Positions 1 to 8,100 of a stretch of 9,635 nt of DNA are shown piece after piece; within the stretch, counting starts at the first letter, position 1, and each line of letters starts with the position of its first letter. The notes under the pieces were generated by a model. That model saw only the letters and a program-made list of their open reading frames with translations, ran no database searches and was not told the DNA's origin. The stretch is from Burkholderiales bacterium. Lineage in GTDB: Bacteria; Pseudomonadota; Gammaproteobacteria; Burkholderiales; Burkholderiaceae_C. The position numbers and the translations under genes are program-made. The DNA lies in assembly GCA_013205525.1 (NCBI GenBank), contig JABMMR010000075.1, positions 1 through 9,635 on the forward strand, read 5' to 3'.

Positions 1-843
1 CAAGCCAGGTATGGCAAAACTTTCGGGGTCGAAAGCCGTGTCGCCATCGGCGTCTGGCAAGCCTGTTGTTTTGAGGTTTTGAAAATCAAACAGCTCGGTG
101 TCTAGCAAATGCGAAGGCGCAACATGTTGCAATGAATTGAACATGATGTCCAAGCGACCAGGGTGTTTTTTCTCCCACTCGCGCAACATATTGCCCACTT
201 GCTGGCGCTGCAAGCCGTCTTGGCTGCCGCACAGTGTGCAAGGAATGATGGGAAATGCTCGGTGTATTGCCCAGCGTTCCAAGTCGCGCTCGGCCACGAA
301 AGCCAAGGGGCGAATGACGATATGGTGTCCCGCATCGCTGACCAATTTCGGCGGCATGCTTTTTAACTTGCCCGCAAAAAACATATTCAGAAAAAAAGTT
401 TGCAAGATGTCATCGCGGTGATGGCCTAAGGCAATTTTGGTCGCACCTATTTCATCGGCCACTCGGTACAAAATGCCACGGCGCAAACGACTGCACAAGC
501 TGCACATGGTTTTGCCTTCAGGAATTTTTTGCTTGACGATGGCATAGGTGTCTTGGGTTTCGATGCGAAAGGGGACGCCCAATGTGCTGAGGTAGTCGGG
601 CAGCACATGCGCGGGAAAGCCAGGTTGTTTTTGGTCTAAATTGACCGCGATCAAATCAAAATGAATGGGCGCGCGGGCTTTCATCTTCAACAAAATATCC
701 AGCATGCCGTAACTGTCCTTGCCCCCCGACATGCACACCATCACTTTGTCGCCTTCTTCAATCATGTTGTATTGAAAAATGGCGTCGTCTACTTGACGGC
801 ACAGGCGTTTTTCGAGTTTTTGGGTTTCCCGTTCAATGTGCAT
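1..843 (-). CDS. ttcA: tRNA 2-thiocytidine(32) synthetase TtcA, C-terminus cut by window edge
   Basis: TtcA is a cytoplasmic PP-loop ATPase that activates cytidine 32 of certain tRNAs with ATP and replaces its oxygen with sulfur, using a [4Fe-4S] cluster. Translating the minus strand from the ATG at 843-841 gives 281 residues with no stop before base 1. The PP-loop SGGKDS is at residues 39-44 and is preceded by VMVCM. The cluster cysteines are seen as CSLC at 114-117, inside [11 protein letters not shown], and CTLC at 202-205. The conserved GHHRDD and FFLNMFF stretches lie between them. E. coli TtcA is about 311 residues, so roughly the last 20-30 residues are outside the window. The gene starts only 3 bases after the stop of the upstream folB paralogue, so it is almost certainly co-transcribed and probably translationally coupled. 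The family call is firm. Nothing looks damaged in the visible part. Confidence 0.96.
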   Translation of the reverse strand, partial: MHIERETQKLEKRLCRQVDDAIFQYNMIEEGDKVMVCMSGGKDSYGMLDILLKMKARAPIHFDLIAVNLDQKQPGFPAHVLPDYLSTLGVPFRIETQDTYAIVKQKIPEGKTMCSLCSRLRRGILYRVADEIGATKIALGHHRDDILQTFFLNMFFAGKLKSMPPKLVSDAGHHIVIRPLAFVAERDLERWAIHRAFPIIPCTLCGSQDGLQRQQVGNMLREWEKKHPGRLDIMFNSLQHVAPSHLLDTELFDFQNLKTTGLPDADGDTAFDPESFAIPGL

Positions 844-846
844 AGT

Positions 847-1215
847 TCACCATCTTCCCGCCTCCATGCGGATAGCGACTTCGCAGTCGTCAAAAATTTC
901 CAGTTTGGTGATTTTCACCCGAACCGCTTGCACCCCTTGCAGTTGCATTAAGCGGTGGCAGAGTTTGCCAATCATGGTCTCAAGCAAGTTGACATGCTCG
1001 GCGGTGCACTCATCGATGATGATTTGCCGCACCTTGCGGTAATCGAGGACGCGGTAGATATCGTCGGCTTCGGGCAAAAGAGGTTGTGCGCCCAAGCTGA
1101 GTTCAGCGTCCACCTGAATCGGTTGGGGTGCCTTTTTTTCGTGGGCCAAAATGCCCAAGTCTGCGTTAAAGCGCAGGCCAGTCAGTGAAAGAATTTGTTG
1201 AGGGCTTGTTTGCAT
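847..1215 (-). CDS. folB: Dihydroneopterin aldolase family protein (FolB paralogue 1, 122 aa)
   Basis: This is a FolB/FolX-fold enzyme. Family members cleave 7,8-dihydroneopterin to 6-hydroxymethyl-7,8-dihydropterin and glycolaldehyde in folate synthesis, or epimerise related pterins, usually as cytoplasmic octamers. The 122-residue length is typical. By position the expected active-site residues are all present: Glu26 (in GILAHEK), Tyr59 (in LDYRKV), Glu79 (in NLLETM) and Lys104 (in ITKLEIF). The proline that usually follows the catalytic lysine is replaced by leucine. The gene sits 12 bases after the other folB paralogue and 3 bases before ttcA on the same strand. Whether it is the aldolase, a dihydroneopterin triphosphate epimerase (FolX role) or one half of a mixed complex cannot be decided from sequence alone. 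The family assignment is good and the exact substrate is open. Confidence 0.85.
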   Translation of the reverse strand: MQTSPQQILSLTGLRFNADLGILAHEKKAPQPIQVDAELSLGAQPLLPEADDIYRVLDYRKVRQIIIDECTAEHVNLLETMIGKLCHRLMQLQGVQAVRVKITKLEIFDDCEVAIRMEAGRW

Positions 1216-1227
1216 ATTGAAAGCTTG

Positions 1228-1638
1228 CTACCAAGTTTTACAGCCGACTCGCTCGGTGCCTATAGACAGGCAGTCGGGATAGACATCGGGTTTTGAAGTG
1301 TTGACGCGCGCCGCCATGATGTTGGGATGAGACATGAGTTGATGAAAGAGGGCGTCGCACAATGTTTCTTGTAACTCGTGGTGCTCAACACCAACGGTTT
1401 TTTGAATCATCTCTCGCAAAAAATCATAGTTGAGGGTGGAAGAAATATCGTCTGAAGTTGCGGGCGCATCTTCAAGGCGAACACATATATCGATATCAAA
1501 CCACATTCGCTGGGCTGCGCTTCTTTCGAAATCATGCACCCCAATGCGAACCGGAACATCGAATTGGCGCAAACTCATGAGACGGCAGTGTGTGGCCAAA
1601 CGCGCATCCATGCTGGCGAAATCAAGCAAACTACTCAT
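1228..1638 (-). CDS. folB: Dihydroneopterin aldolase family protein (FolB paralogue 2, 136 aa)
   Basis: This second FolB-fold protein has an N-terminal extension of about 20 residues before the first beta strand. The active-site set is complete: Glu38 (in RIGVHDFER), Tyr71 (in LNYDFL), Glu91 (in LQETLCD) and Lys116, here with the usual following proline (SKPDVYPDC). The combination GVHDFE, LQETLCD and KPDVYPDC resembles the dihydroneopterin aldolases I remember from Burkholderiales, so this copy is the stronger candidate for the true FolB of folate synthesis. It differs strongly from the paralogue downstream. Both share an Asp-Cys pair six and seven residues after the catalytic lysine, which supports a common origin. 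Its start codon overlaps the stop of the upstream pterin reductase by 4 bases (1635-1638), the classic ATGA arrangement for translational coupling. Confidence 0.88.
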   Translation of the reverse strand: MSSLLDFASMDARLATHCRLMSLRQFDVPVRIGVHDFERSAAQRMWFDIDICVRLEDAPATSDDISSTLNYDFLREMIQKTVGVEHHELQETLCDALFHQLMSHPNIMAARVNTSKPDVYPDCLSIGTERVGCKTW

Positions 1639-2426
1639 GCACCCACCTGTGGGTTGATGCCGAACATGACATCTCTTGCAAGTGGCACCAGGTGCTGTCC
1701 GTTATCTGCTTGTAGGGTGCAACCTGTGAGGGCCTGGTTCTCCGCCATGAAAACCGCTGTGCGCGCAATATCAACAGTTTGAATTTGACGTTGCAGCAAA
1801 TTAATTTTGCAAGCTTGATCGAAATTGTCTTGCGTTTGATCGCCGCTAAGGTAACTCAAGCCTGGCGACAAACCGCAAACCCGAACGCTGGGCGCCAAGG
1901 CCTGCGCTTGCAAGGCCACGCTTCTTTCAAGCGCCAGCTTGCTGACGGTGTAGGAGAAGTAATCGGGGTTGAGGTTGTGCACCTTTTGATCTAAAACATG
2001 AATCACACAAAAATGCTTTGCAGGGTGTTCGGCTGTTTTCGCTCTGAGCGCCAACGAGTTGGCCAGCAGCAAGGGCACAACCGTATTGGTTTGAAAATGC
2101 ATTTGTAAAACAGCCGCACTGCTGGAAGTTGCGTCGTCAATTGAAAAAACCGAGGCATTGTTGACAATGCATTGGGGAAGCTGGCCGGTTTGCGACGCAC
2201 ATTTGTCCAGCAAGTGGGTATGCGCATCAGGTGTCGACAAATCTTGCTTGATCAAAATGCAATTTTTGCCCAAGTCATGCAGCATGTCTTGTGTTTCTAG
2301 CGCTTCTGTGTCGGAGGTGTTGAAATGACAAACAACATTCCAACCGGCACGCGCAAAGGCCAAGCAGAACTCGCGCCCCAATCTTTTGGCGCCGCCAGTC
2401 ACCAAGACCCAATCGCTTTGATTCAT
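1635..2426 (-). CDS. SDR-family pteridine reductase, PTR1/FolM-like
   Basis: This is a 263-residue short-chain dehydrogenase, probably an NADPH-dependent reductase of dihydropterin or dihydrofolate. Visible features are the N-terminal cofactor motif TGGAKRLG (10-17), which is the TGxxxRxG form of pteridine reductases rather than the classical TGxxxGxG, then NNAS at 89-92, the catalytic YTVSK at 159-163, and GLSPGL further on. The position normally held by the catalytic serine is Asp146 (in VIHVLDQKV), exactly 13 residues before Tyr159. That matches the Asp181/Tyr194/Lys198 arrangement of Leishmania PTR1 and the Asp in E. coli FolM. It heads the minus-strand operon, overlapping the following folB paralogue by 4 bases, and this fits a pterin substrate. 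A Shine-Dalgarno-like ACAGG lies at 2434-2438, 7 bases before the ATG. Dihydromonapterin versus dihydrofolate activity cannot be told apart here. Confidence 0.85.
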   Translation of the reverse strand: MNQSDWVLVTGGAKRLGREFCLAFARAGWNVVCHFNTSDTEALETQDMLHDLGKNCILIKQDLSTPDAHTHLLDKCASQTGQLPQCIVNNASVFSIDDATSSSAAVLQMHFQTNTVVPLLLANSLALRAKTAEHPAKHFCVIHVLDQKVHNLNPDYFSYTVSKLALERSVALQAQALAPSVRVCGLSPGLSYLSGDQTQDNFDQACKINLLQRQIQTVDIARTAVFMAENQALTGCTLQADNGQHLVPLARDVMFGINPQVGA

Positions 2427-2532
2427 TTGGCTACCTGTCTGTTCAATTCAAATTTCATCTGTGCTTTCAGCATCCCCTGCACCTATTTTGCGAGCCATAG
2501 AATGACCCACATACTTCTGGGCCACTCGAATT
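2427..2532. promoter_or_regulatory. Divergent intergenic region between the pterin operon and midA
   Basis: This 106-base region separates two head-to-head gene clusters, so it must hold the promoters for both unless other starts exist. It is AT-richer than its surroundings, for example TTCAATTCAAATTTCAT at about 2443-2459. No terminator hairpin, riboswitch-like fold or strong operator palindrome was recognised by eye. This is the only obvious place for a promoter of the minus-strand operon, and the main one for the plus-strand genes. Confidence 0.6.
2488..2515 (+). promoter_or_regulatory. Weak candidate sigma-70 promoter for midA
   Basis: TTGCGA (2488-2493) and CATACT (2510-2515) each match 4 of 6 positions of the -35 and -10 consensus with a 16-base spacer. 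This would put the transcript start about 10 bases before the midA ATG. That leader is very short and midA has no clear Shine-Dalgarno sequence. The match level is close to chance, so this is only a suggestion. Confidence 0.2.
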
Positions 2533-3621
2533 ATGACTGCTCAAGCGTCTTTGCTGACGACAAAAATCAAACAGTTCATGCAGGCGGCTGGGGATTGGCT
2601 GCCCTTTGACCGGTTCATGGCGCTGGCCTTGTACGCGCCTTCGCTTGGCTACTACAGTGCCAGCCAACAGCAGATCGGTCGCATGCCGGCCTCGGGCAGT
2701 GATTTTGTGACGGCCCCCGAGATGTCCTCTTATTTCGGCACAAGCTTGGCGCGCAGTGTCAAAGAAGCCTTGGTGCAGACCCACACCCATGCGGTGCTTG
2801 AGTTTGGTGCGGGCAACGGCACGCTTGCTTTGCAACTGCTGTCGGCTTTGGGCGAGCAAGTGCAAAGCTACACCATCGTCGAGGTTTCGGCGGCCTTGCG
2901 TGAACGCCAAGCACAAACTCTGGCGGCCTTTGCTGCGCAAGTTCGCTGGGTCAGTGTTTTGCCCGACAGCATCCAAGCTGTGGTGTTGGGCAATGAGGTG
3001 CTGGACGCTATGCCCGTGCGCTTGTTGCAGCGCACCGCCGGTGTTTGGTATGAAAGAGGCGTGGTCTGGACTGAGGCAGAAAGCTGCTTTGATTGGCAAG
3101 ACCGTCCCACCGACGATTGCCCGCCCGTGGAGATTGCCGGCGAATACGATTACCTGACTGAAATACACCCACAAGCAGAGTCTTTTGTGCGCAGTGTCGG
3201 CGAGCGTTTACAGCGCGGTGCGATATTTCTCATCGACTATGGTTTTCCAGAGGCCGAGTACTACCACGAGCAACGCCATATGGGCACATTGATGTGCCAC
3301 CAAGCGCACCTGAGCGACAGCGACCCTTTGCAAGATGTGGGTCGCAAGGACATCACCGCACACATCAACTTCACCGGCGTGGCCTTGGCAGCCCGTGAGG
3401 TGGGCTTAGAGGTCTTGGGTTACACCAGCCAAGCGCATTTCCTTATCAACAGCGGCTTGCTGGGGTTGCTAGAAAATGCCTCAATGCAAGACAAGGCCAT
3501 GGCGCAAAAACTGATGCTTGAACACGAGATGGGTGAGTTGTTCAAAGTCATCGCCCTTGGGCGAGGAGAAATTTGGCAGCCTTTGGGCTTTGTGCAAGGT
3601 GACAGAACGCACAGGTTGTGA
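2533..3621 (+). CDS. midA: SAM-dependent methyltransferase, MidA/NDUFAF7 family (COG1565, DUF185)
   Basis: This 362-residue protein belongs to the class I SAM methyltransferase family whose mitochondrial member NDUFAF7 methylates an arginine of complex I subunit NDUFS2 during assembly. The target of bacterial members is not established to my knowledge. Motifs in order: FDRFMALALYAPSLGYY (25-41), the family N-terminal signature; SDFVTAPEMSSYFG (56-69); the SAM-binding loop LEFGAGNGTL (89-98); GNEVLDAMPV (153-162); IDYGFPEAEYYHEQRHMG (234-251) followed by TLMCH; and DITAHINF (273-280). Length and motif order are normal for the family. The ATG at 2533 is the first possible one, because a TGA at 2503-2505 closes the frame upstream. 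No clear ribosome site precedes it. It diverges from the pterin operon and is followed after 4 bases by the DUF2905 gene. A link to respiratory complex I assembly is inference from the eukaryotic homologue. Confidence 0.9.
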   Translation: MTAQASLLTTKIKQFMQAAGDWLPFDRFMALALYAPSLGYYSASQQQIGRMPASGSDFVTAPEMSSYFGTSLARSVKEALVQTHTHAVLEFGAGNGTLALQLLSALGEQVQSYTIVEVSAALRERQAQTLAAFAAQVRWVSVLPDSIQAVVLGNEVLDAMPVRLLQRTAGVWYERGVVWTEAESCFDWQDRPTDDCPPVEIAGEYDYLTEIHPQAESFVRSVGERLQRGAIFLIDYGFPEAEYYHEQRHMGTLMCHQAHLSDSDPLQDVGRKDITAHINFTGVALAAREVGLEVLGYTSQAHFLINSGLLGLLENASMQDKAMAQKLMLEHEMGELFKVIALGRGEIWQPLGFVQGDRTHRL

Positions 3622-3625
3622 ACAC

Positions 3626-3820
3626 ATGTTTCGTTGGTTGATTGTGGTTTTCTTGGCCTTGTTATTGATTCAAAGCGTCATGCCTTGGTTGCACAAACTC
3701 GGCTTTGGTCGCTTGCCAGGCGATTTTCGGTTTCGCTTGTTTGGGCGCGAGTTCTTTATTCCTTTAACCACCACCATCATTCTGAGTATGGTCTGCGCAG
3801 GTTTGTCACGCTTACTCTAG
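3626..3820 (+). CDS. DUF2905 family small membrane protein (64 aa)
   Basis: Starting at the ATG at 3626, which is 4 bases after the midA stop, gives a 64-residue protein. It has two hydrophobic segments, roughly residues 4-19 and 46-63. Between them lies the diagnostic LGFGRLPGDFRF stretch (residues 25-36), followed by FIPLTTTIILS. This matches my memory of the DUF2905 family, whose function is unknown. The same frame stays open upstream to an ATG at 3518 inside midA. Starting there would add 36 residues unlike the family, so the later start is preferred. A weak AGG lies at 3613-3615, within the end of midA, so translation is probably coupled to midA. It is likely an inner-membrane protein. 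Confidence 0.85.
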   Translation: MFRWLIVVFLALLLIQSVMPWLHKLGFGRLPGDFRFRLFGREFFIPLTTTIILSMVCAGLSRLL

Positions 3821-3834
3821 GGACATATGCGACA

Positions 3835-3865
3835 GTTAACATGACCGCATGGATAAGAAGTTAAC
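3835..3865. repeat. Pair of GTTAAC palindromes flanking the mdtA start
   Basis: The perfect palindrome GTTAAC occurs at 3835-3840 and again at 3860-3865, 25 bases apart start to start, with the mdtA ATG (3849-3851) between them. This spacing puts the two sites on roughly similar helix faces. It could be an operator, or simply a coincidence between an intergenic copy and the Lys-Leu-Thr codons of mdtA. Confidence 0.3.
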
Positions 3866-5108
3866 CCCATTTAGCACAATGTCACCTATTCAATATGGTG
3901 CGAGCAAGCTGTGGCTACTGTCAGTCTTGGCAGTGATGGCATTTGCTGCAAGCTGGTTTTACCCAGACATCAAAAACAAGCTCAGCACCCTCTTGGGTGG
4001 GGAAGAAATGGTGGCTTCTGACATTGGCCGCGCCAAGTCCGAGGGCGGCAAAAGTGGCAAAGACGCCAGAGGCGGCGGTGAAGGTTCGCGCAACACGCCG
4101 GTCAGCGTGGGCGAAGTACGCAACAGGGATGTGCGTTTCACCGTGCAAGCTGCGGGTACTTTGATGGCGCTCAATACCGCTGTGGTGCGTGCCAAGGTCG
4201 ACGGCGAACTCAAAGCCCTGCGGTTCACCGAGGGTCAGTATGTGCAAGCCGGACAGTTGTTGGCCGAAATAGACTCACGCCCTTTTGACGCGCAGCTCAA
4301 CCAAGCCCAAGGCCAATGGGCCAGAGATACCGCGCTTTTAAAAAACGCCGAGCTCGATTTGCAGCGCTACCAAGACTTGCTCAGCAAAGACGCGATTGCC
4401 AGACAACAAGTGGAAACACAAGCGGCTTTGGTGCGGCAGTTGCTTGGCACGGTGCAGGCCGATCAAGCGCAAATCGATCTTGCCAGGTTGCAGCTTTCCT
4501 ACACCCGCGTCACCGCTCCTATCAGCGGACGCTTAGGCCTCAAGCAAGTCGAGTTGGGCAGCTTGGTGCGCGCCAGCGACCCCAATGGGGTGGTCAGCAT
4601 CACCCAAACCCAGCCTATGGCGGTGGTGTTTTCGGTGCCTGAGATACACGTGCCTTTGATCATGCGGCAATTGAAATTGGGCAAAGCTTTGGTTGTGGAG
4701 GCTTGGGACCGCGATCAAAAAATCCGTTTGGCCCAAGGCCGAGTCAGCACCACCGACAACGCCATCGATGTGGCTACTGGCACTTTGCGTCTCAAAGCCA
4801 CTTTGGATAACCGGGACGGCAGTTTGTTTCCCAATCAGTTTGCCAATATCCGTTTGCAACTCGACACTTTGAAGAATGCATTGGTGGTGCCGGTACAAGC
4901 CGTGCAACGCGGCGCAGCAGGCACGTTTGTGTATGTGGTGCAGGCCGATAAAACCGTGCAGGTTCAAGCTGTGCAACTCGAGGCGGTGGAGGGTGACTGG
5001 CAGGCAGTCATTGCCGACCTGAAAGCGGGCCAACAAGTCATCACCGATGGCGCCGACCGTTTACGCAACGGCAGTGGCGTGGAGGTGGTGAAAGCGGCCA
5101 AGCCATGA
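3849..5108 (+). CDS. mdtA: RND efflux periplasmic adaptor subunit MdtA
   Basis: This is the membrane fusion protein of a tripartite MdtABC-type efflux pump, linking the RND transporters to an outer-membrane channel across the periplasm. It is 419 residues, against about 415 in E. coli MdtA. A single N-terminal hydrophobic segment (about 21-37) anchors or exports it, and no lipobox cysteine is seen. A Gly/Lys/Arg-rich linker (about 60-85) precedes the first half-lipoyl strand set ([19 protein letters not shown] and LLAEID). A helical hairpin with repeated Gln/Ala/Leu follows, then the second lipoyl half with [16 protein letters not shown]. The beta-barrel region carries ITQTQPM and VVEAWDR, and [15 protein letters not shown] lies near the membrane-proximal domain. 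These stretches closely follow E. coli MdtA as I remember it. The start has no clear Shine-Dalgarno sequence, and an alternative in-frame ATG is at 3879. Its last 4 bases overlap mdtB. Confidence 0.94.
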   Translation: MDKKLTPFSTMSPIQYGASKLWLLSVLAVMAFAASWFYPDIKNKLSTLLGGEEMVASDIGRAKSEGGKSGKDARGGGEGSRNTPVSVGEVRNRDVRFTVQAAGTLMALNTAVVRAKVDGELKALRFTEGQYVQAGQLLAEIDSRPFDAQLNQAQGQWARDTALLKNAELDLQRYQDLLSKDAIARQQVETQAALVRQLLGTVQADQAQIDLARLQLSYTRVTAPISGRLGLKQVELGSLVRASDPNGVVSITQTQPMAVVFSVPEIHVPLIMRQLKLGKALVVEAWDRDQKIRLAQGRVSTTDNAIDVATGTLRLKATLDNRDGSLFPNQFANIRLQLDTLKNALVVPVQAVQRGAAGTFVYVVQADKTVQVQAVQLEAVEGDWQAVIADLKAGQQVITDGADRLRNGSGVEVVKAAKP

Positions 5109-8100
5109 ACCTGTCGCGTTTGTTTATTGTGCGGCCGGTGGCAACTTCCCTGTTGATGCTCGCACTTTTGTTGTCAGGTGCTTTGGCTTACCGCCTCTTG
5201 CCGGTGGCCTCCTTGCCGCAAATTGATTACCCGACGATTCAGATCAACACCCTGTACCCCGGCGCGAGTCCCGAGGTGATGACCGCCACCGTGACCGCGC
5301 CCCTAGAGCGACAACTCGGCCAAATGCCTGGCCTGGATCAAATGACCTCGGTGAGTTCGGGCGGTGCATCGGTGATCACTCTGAGGTTCACGCTCAAGCT
5401 GCCACTCGATGTGGCCGAGCAGCAGGTGCAAGCCGCGATCAACGCTGCCACCAGCGTCTTGCCCAGCGATTTGCCCATGCCCCCGTCCTACAGCAAGGTC
5501 AACCCAGCCGATGCTGCGGTCTTGACCTTGGCCATCAGCTCACCCTCGCTGCCTATCACGCGTGTGCATGACATGGTGGAAAACCGCTTGGCCATGCGTT
5601 TGTCGCAAGTCGCTGGCGTGGGCTTGGTCAGCATCGCTGGCGCCCAACGCCCAGCGGTGCGGGTGCAGGTCAATGGCCAAGCCCTGAGCGCAGCAGGCTT
5701 CTCGCTGGAAGATGTGCGAAGCGCCATCAATCAAGCCAATGTGAGCATGGCCAAGGGCAGTTTCGATGGGCCAGCACGTGCCTCCAGCTTGGACGCCAAC
5801 GACCAGTTGCAATCGGTAGAAGACTATGGAAACTTGGTGTTGGCCTACAAAAACGGCAACCCTTTGCGTTTGCGCGATGTGGCGGCAATAGTTGACGCGC
5901 CGCAGAACAACCGTTTGTTTGCTTGGGCCAATACCCAGCCCGCCATCATCTTGAATATCCAACGCCAACCGGGCGCGAATGTGATTGAAACCGTGGCTCG
6001 CGTGCAGGCCTTGTTGCCGGCATTGCGTGCGGCTTTGCCGCCGAGTTTGGATGTGCAGGTGATGACCGACCGCACCACCACCATACGTGCTTCGGTCCAT
6101 GCTGTGCAGTTCGAGTTGTTGTTGTCAGTGGCCTTGGTGGTGATGGTGATCTTTTTGTTTTTACGCAGCGCCGCCGCCACCATGGTTCCCGCTGTGGTGG
6201 TGCCTTTGTCGCTGGTGGGCACTTTTGCGGTGATGTATTTGGCGGGCTTTTCCATCAACAACCTGACCCTCATGGCGTTGACAGTGGCCACCGGTTTTGT
6301 GGTCGATGACGCGATTGTGATGATTGAAAATATTGCCCGTGTTTTGCAAGACCCCGACAGACCGCGTTCACCGTTGGAAGCCGCCATTGAAGGGGCGCGC
6401 CAAATCGGTTTCACCATTGTGTCGTTGACGTTTTCGCTGATCGCGGTGCTGATTCCCTTGTTGTTCATGGGCGATGTGGTGGGGCGTTTGTTTCACGAGT
6501 TCGCCATCACTTTGGCTGTGGCGATTTTGATTTCCGCGGTGGTCTCGCTGACCCTCACACCCATGTTGTGCGCCCATGTCTTGCGTGTTGACACAACCGA
6601 CCACAGCACCCTAGGCAACAGCGCTTGGTTGCAGCGCTTGATTGATGTTTACGCCCTTGGTTTGAACTGGGTGCTGGACAGACCTTTGGCCACACTTGCC
6701 ACCTTTGCCTTGACGCTGGTGTTGACCGTGGCGGCTTATTTAATCAGCCCTAAAGGCTTTTTCCCTTTGCAAGACACGGGTGCTGTGCAAGTCATCACCG
6801 AAGGCACGCAGTCGAGTTCTATCGAGGCGATGTCGCAACGTCAACAAGCGCTGGCGCGACTTTTCTTGCAAGATCCTGCGGTGCAAAGCCTAACCTCTTT
6901 CATTGGTGTTGATGGCCCGAATGCCAGTGTGAATGCCGGGCGCATGACCTTGAACTTCAAGCCCAAGCCCGAGCGCTCAGAGGACTTGCAGCAAACCTTA
7001 GAGCGGCTGAACCGACTCGGGAACCAAATCCCAGGCTTACAGGTTTTCTTGCAACCCTTGCAAGATTTGAGCTTGGATGACCGCGTCGCGCGCAACCAAT
7101 TTCGTTTTTTACTCAGCGGCCCCGAAGGCCCTGCGCTGGGGCAGTGGTCTGGGCGACTGCAAGAGCGCTTGCGCCAAGACCCAGTGCTGGCCGAGGTGGC
7201 GTCTGATTACCAAGACCAAGGCTTGCAAGCCTATGTGCGAATCGACCGAGAAGCCGCCGCGCGTTTGGGGGTGAGCGTCTTGGCCGTCGATAACGCGCTC
7301 TACAACGCCTTCGGACAGCGTTTGGTCTCCACTATCTTCACCCAAAGCAACCAGTACCGCGTGGTGCTGGAGGTGCAAGACCCAGAGCGCCAAGGGCTTG
7401 CGGCTTTGTCGCGCTTGCATGTGCCTTCGCTGAATGGCACGCAAGTGCCGCTCAGCAGCGTGGCCAAAGTGGAAGAGCGCGCGGCACTGCTGAGCATCTT
7501 GCATGTGGCGCAATTTCCGGCGGTCACTCTGTCGTTCAAGCCGGCTGCTGGGGCGTCGCTTGGCGAGGCGGTGCAAGCCATAGAGCGGCATTGGCAAGCC
7601 TTGGTTGTCGAGGAAGGCGTTCCTGCTTCTATTGAGACGCGCTTTGAGGGCGCGGCTTTGGCTTTCAAAGCCTCCTTGCTCAGCAGCTTGTGGCTGGTGT
7701 TGGCGGCGGTGGTCACCATGTACATTGTTTTGGGCGTGCTGTACGAAAGCTATATCCATCCGGTGACGATTTTGTCTACCCTGCCCTCGGCTGCCTTGGG
7801 TGCTTTGTTGGCTTTGCTGGCAGCACGTATTGAGTTGGGTTTGATTGCGGTCATTGGCATTGTTTTGCTGATTGGCATTGTGAAAAAAAACGCCATCATG
7901 ATGATCGACTTTGCGCTTGATGCTCAGCGTCACCAAGGCATGCCAGCGCGCGAAGCGATTGTCCAAGCCTGCTTGCTGCGCTTTCGCCCGATTTTGATGA
8001 CCACCATGTGCGCATTGCTGGGTGCTTTGCCGCTGATGTTGGGCAGCGGTGTGGGCAGTGAGTTGCGCCATCCCTTGGGCGTGACCTTGGTGGGCGGTTT

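Noticed and set aside
661..1188. Plus-strand open frames across ttcA and the first folB paralogue
   Set aside because: They are antisense shadows of genes with complete active-site motifs on the minus strand.
2467..3174. 235-codon minus-strand open frame opposite midA
   Set aside because: It lies fully antisense to a well-supported conserved gene. Its translation is rich in His, Gln and Arg with no recognisable domain. Long antisense frames are expected from the codon bias here.
3841..3864. Short plus-strand ATG frame overlapping the mdtA start (possible leader peptide)
   Set aside because: It encodes only seven residues before a TAA and has no ribosome site. Nothing suggests attenuation.
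5540..6468. Overlapping minus-strand open frames of 186 and 207 codons opposite mdtB
   Set aside because: Both are antisense to conserved porter-domain and TM2-TM6 coding sequence and show low-complexity composition. There are no plausible start signals or homology.
7109..8071. 320-codon minus-strand open frame opposite mdtB
   Set aside because: The translation is dominated by Gln, His and Arg with no hydrophobic core or known motif. It is a mirror of TTG, CTG and GTG codons in the RND transporter.
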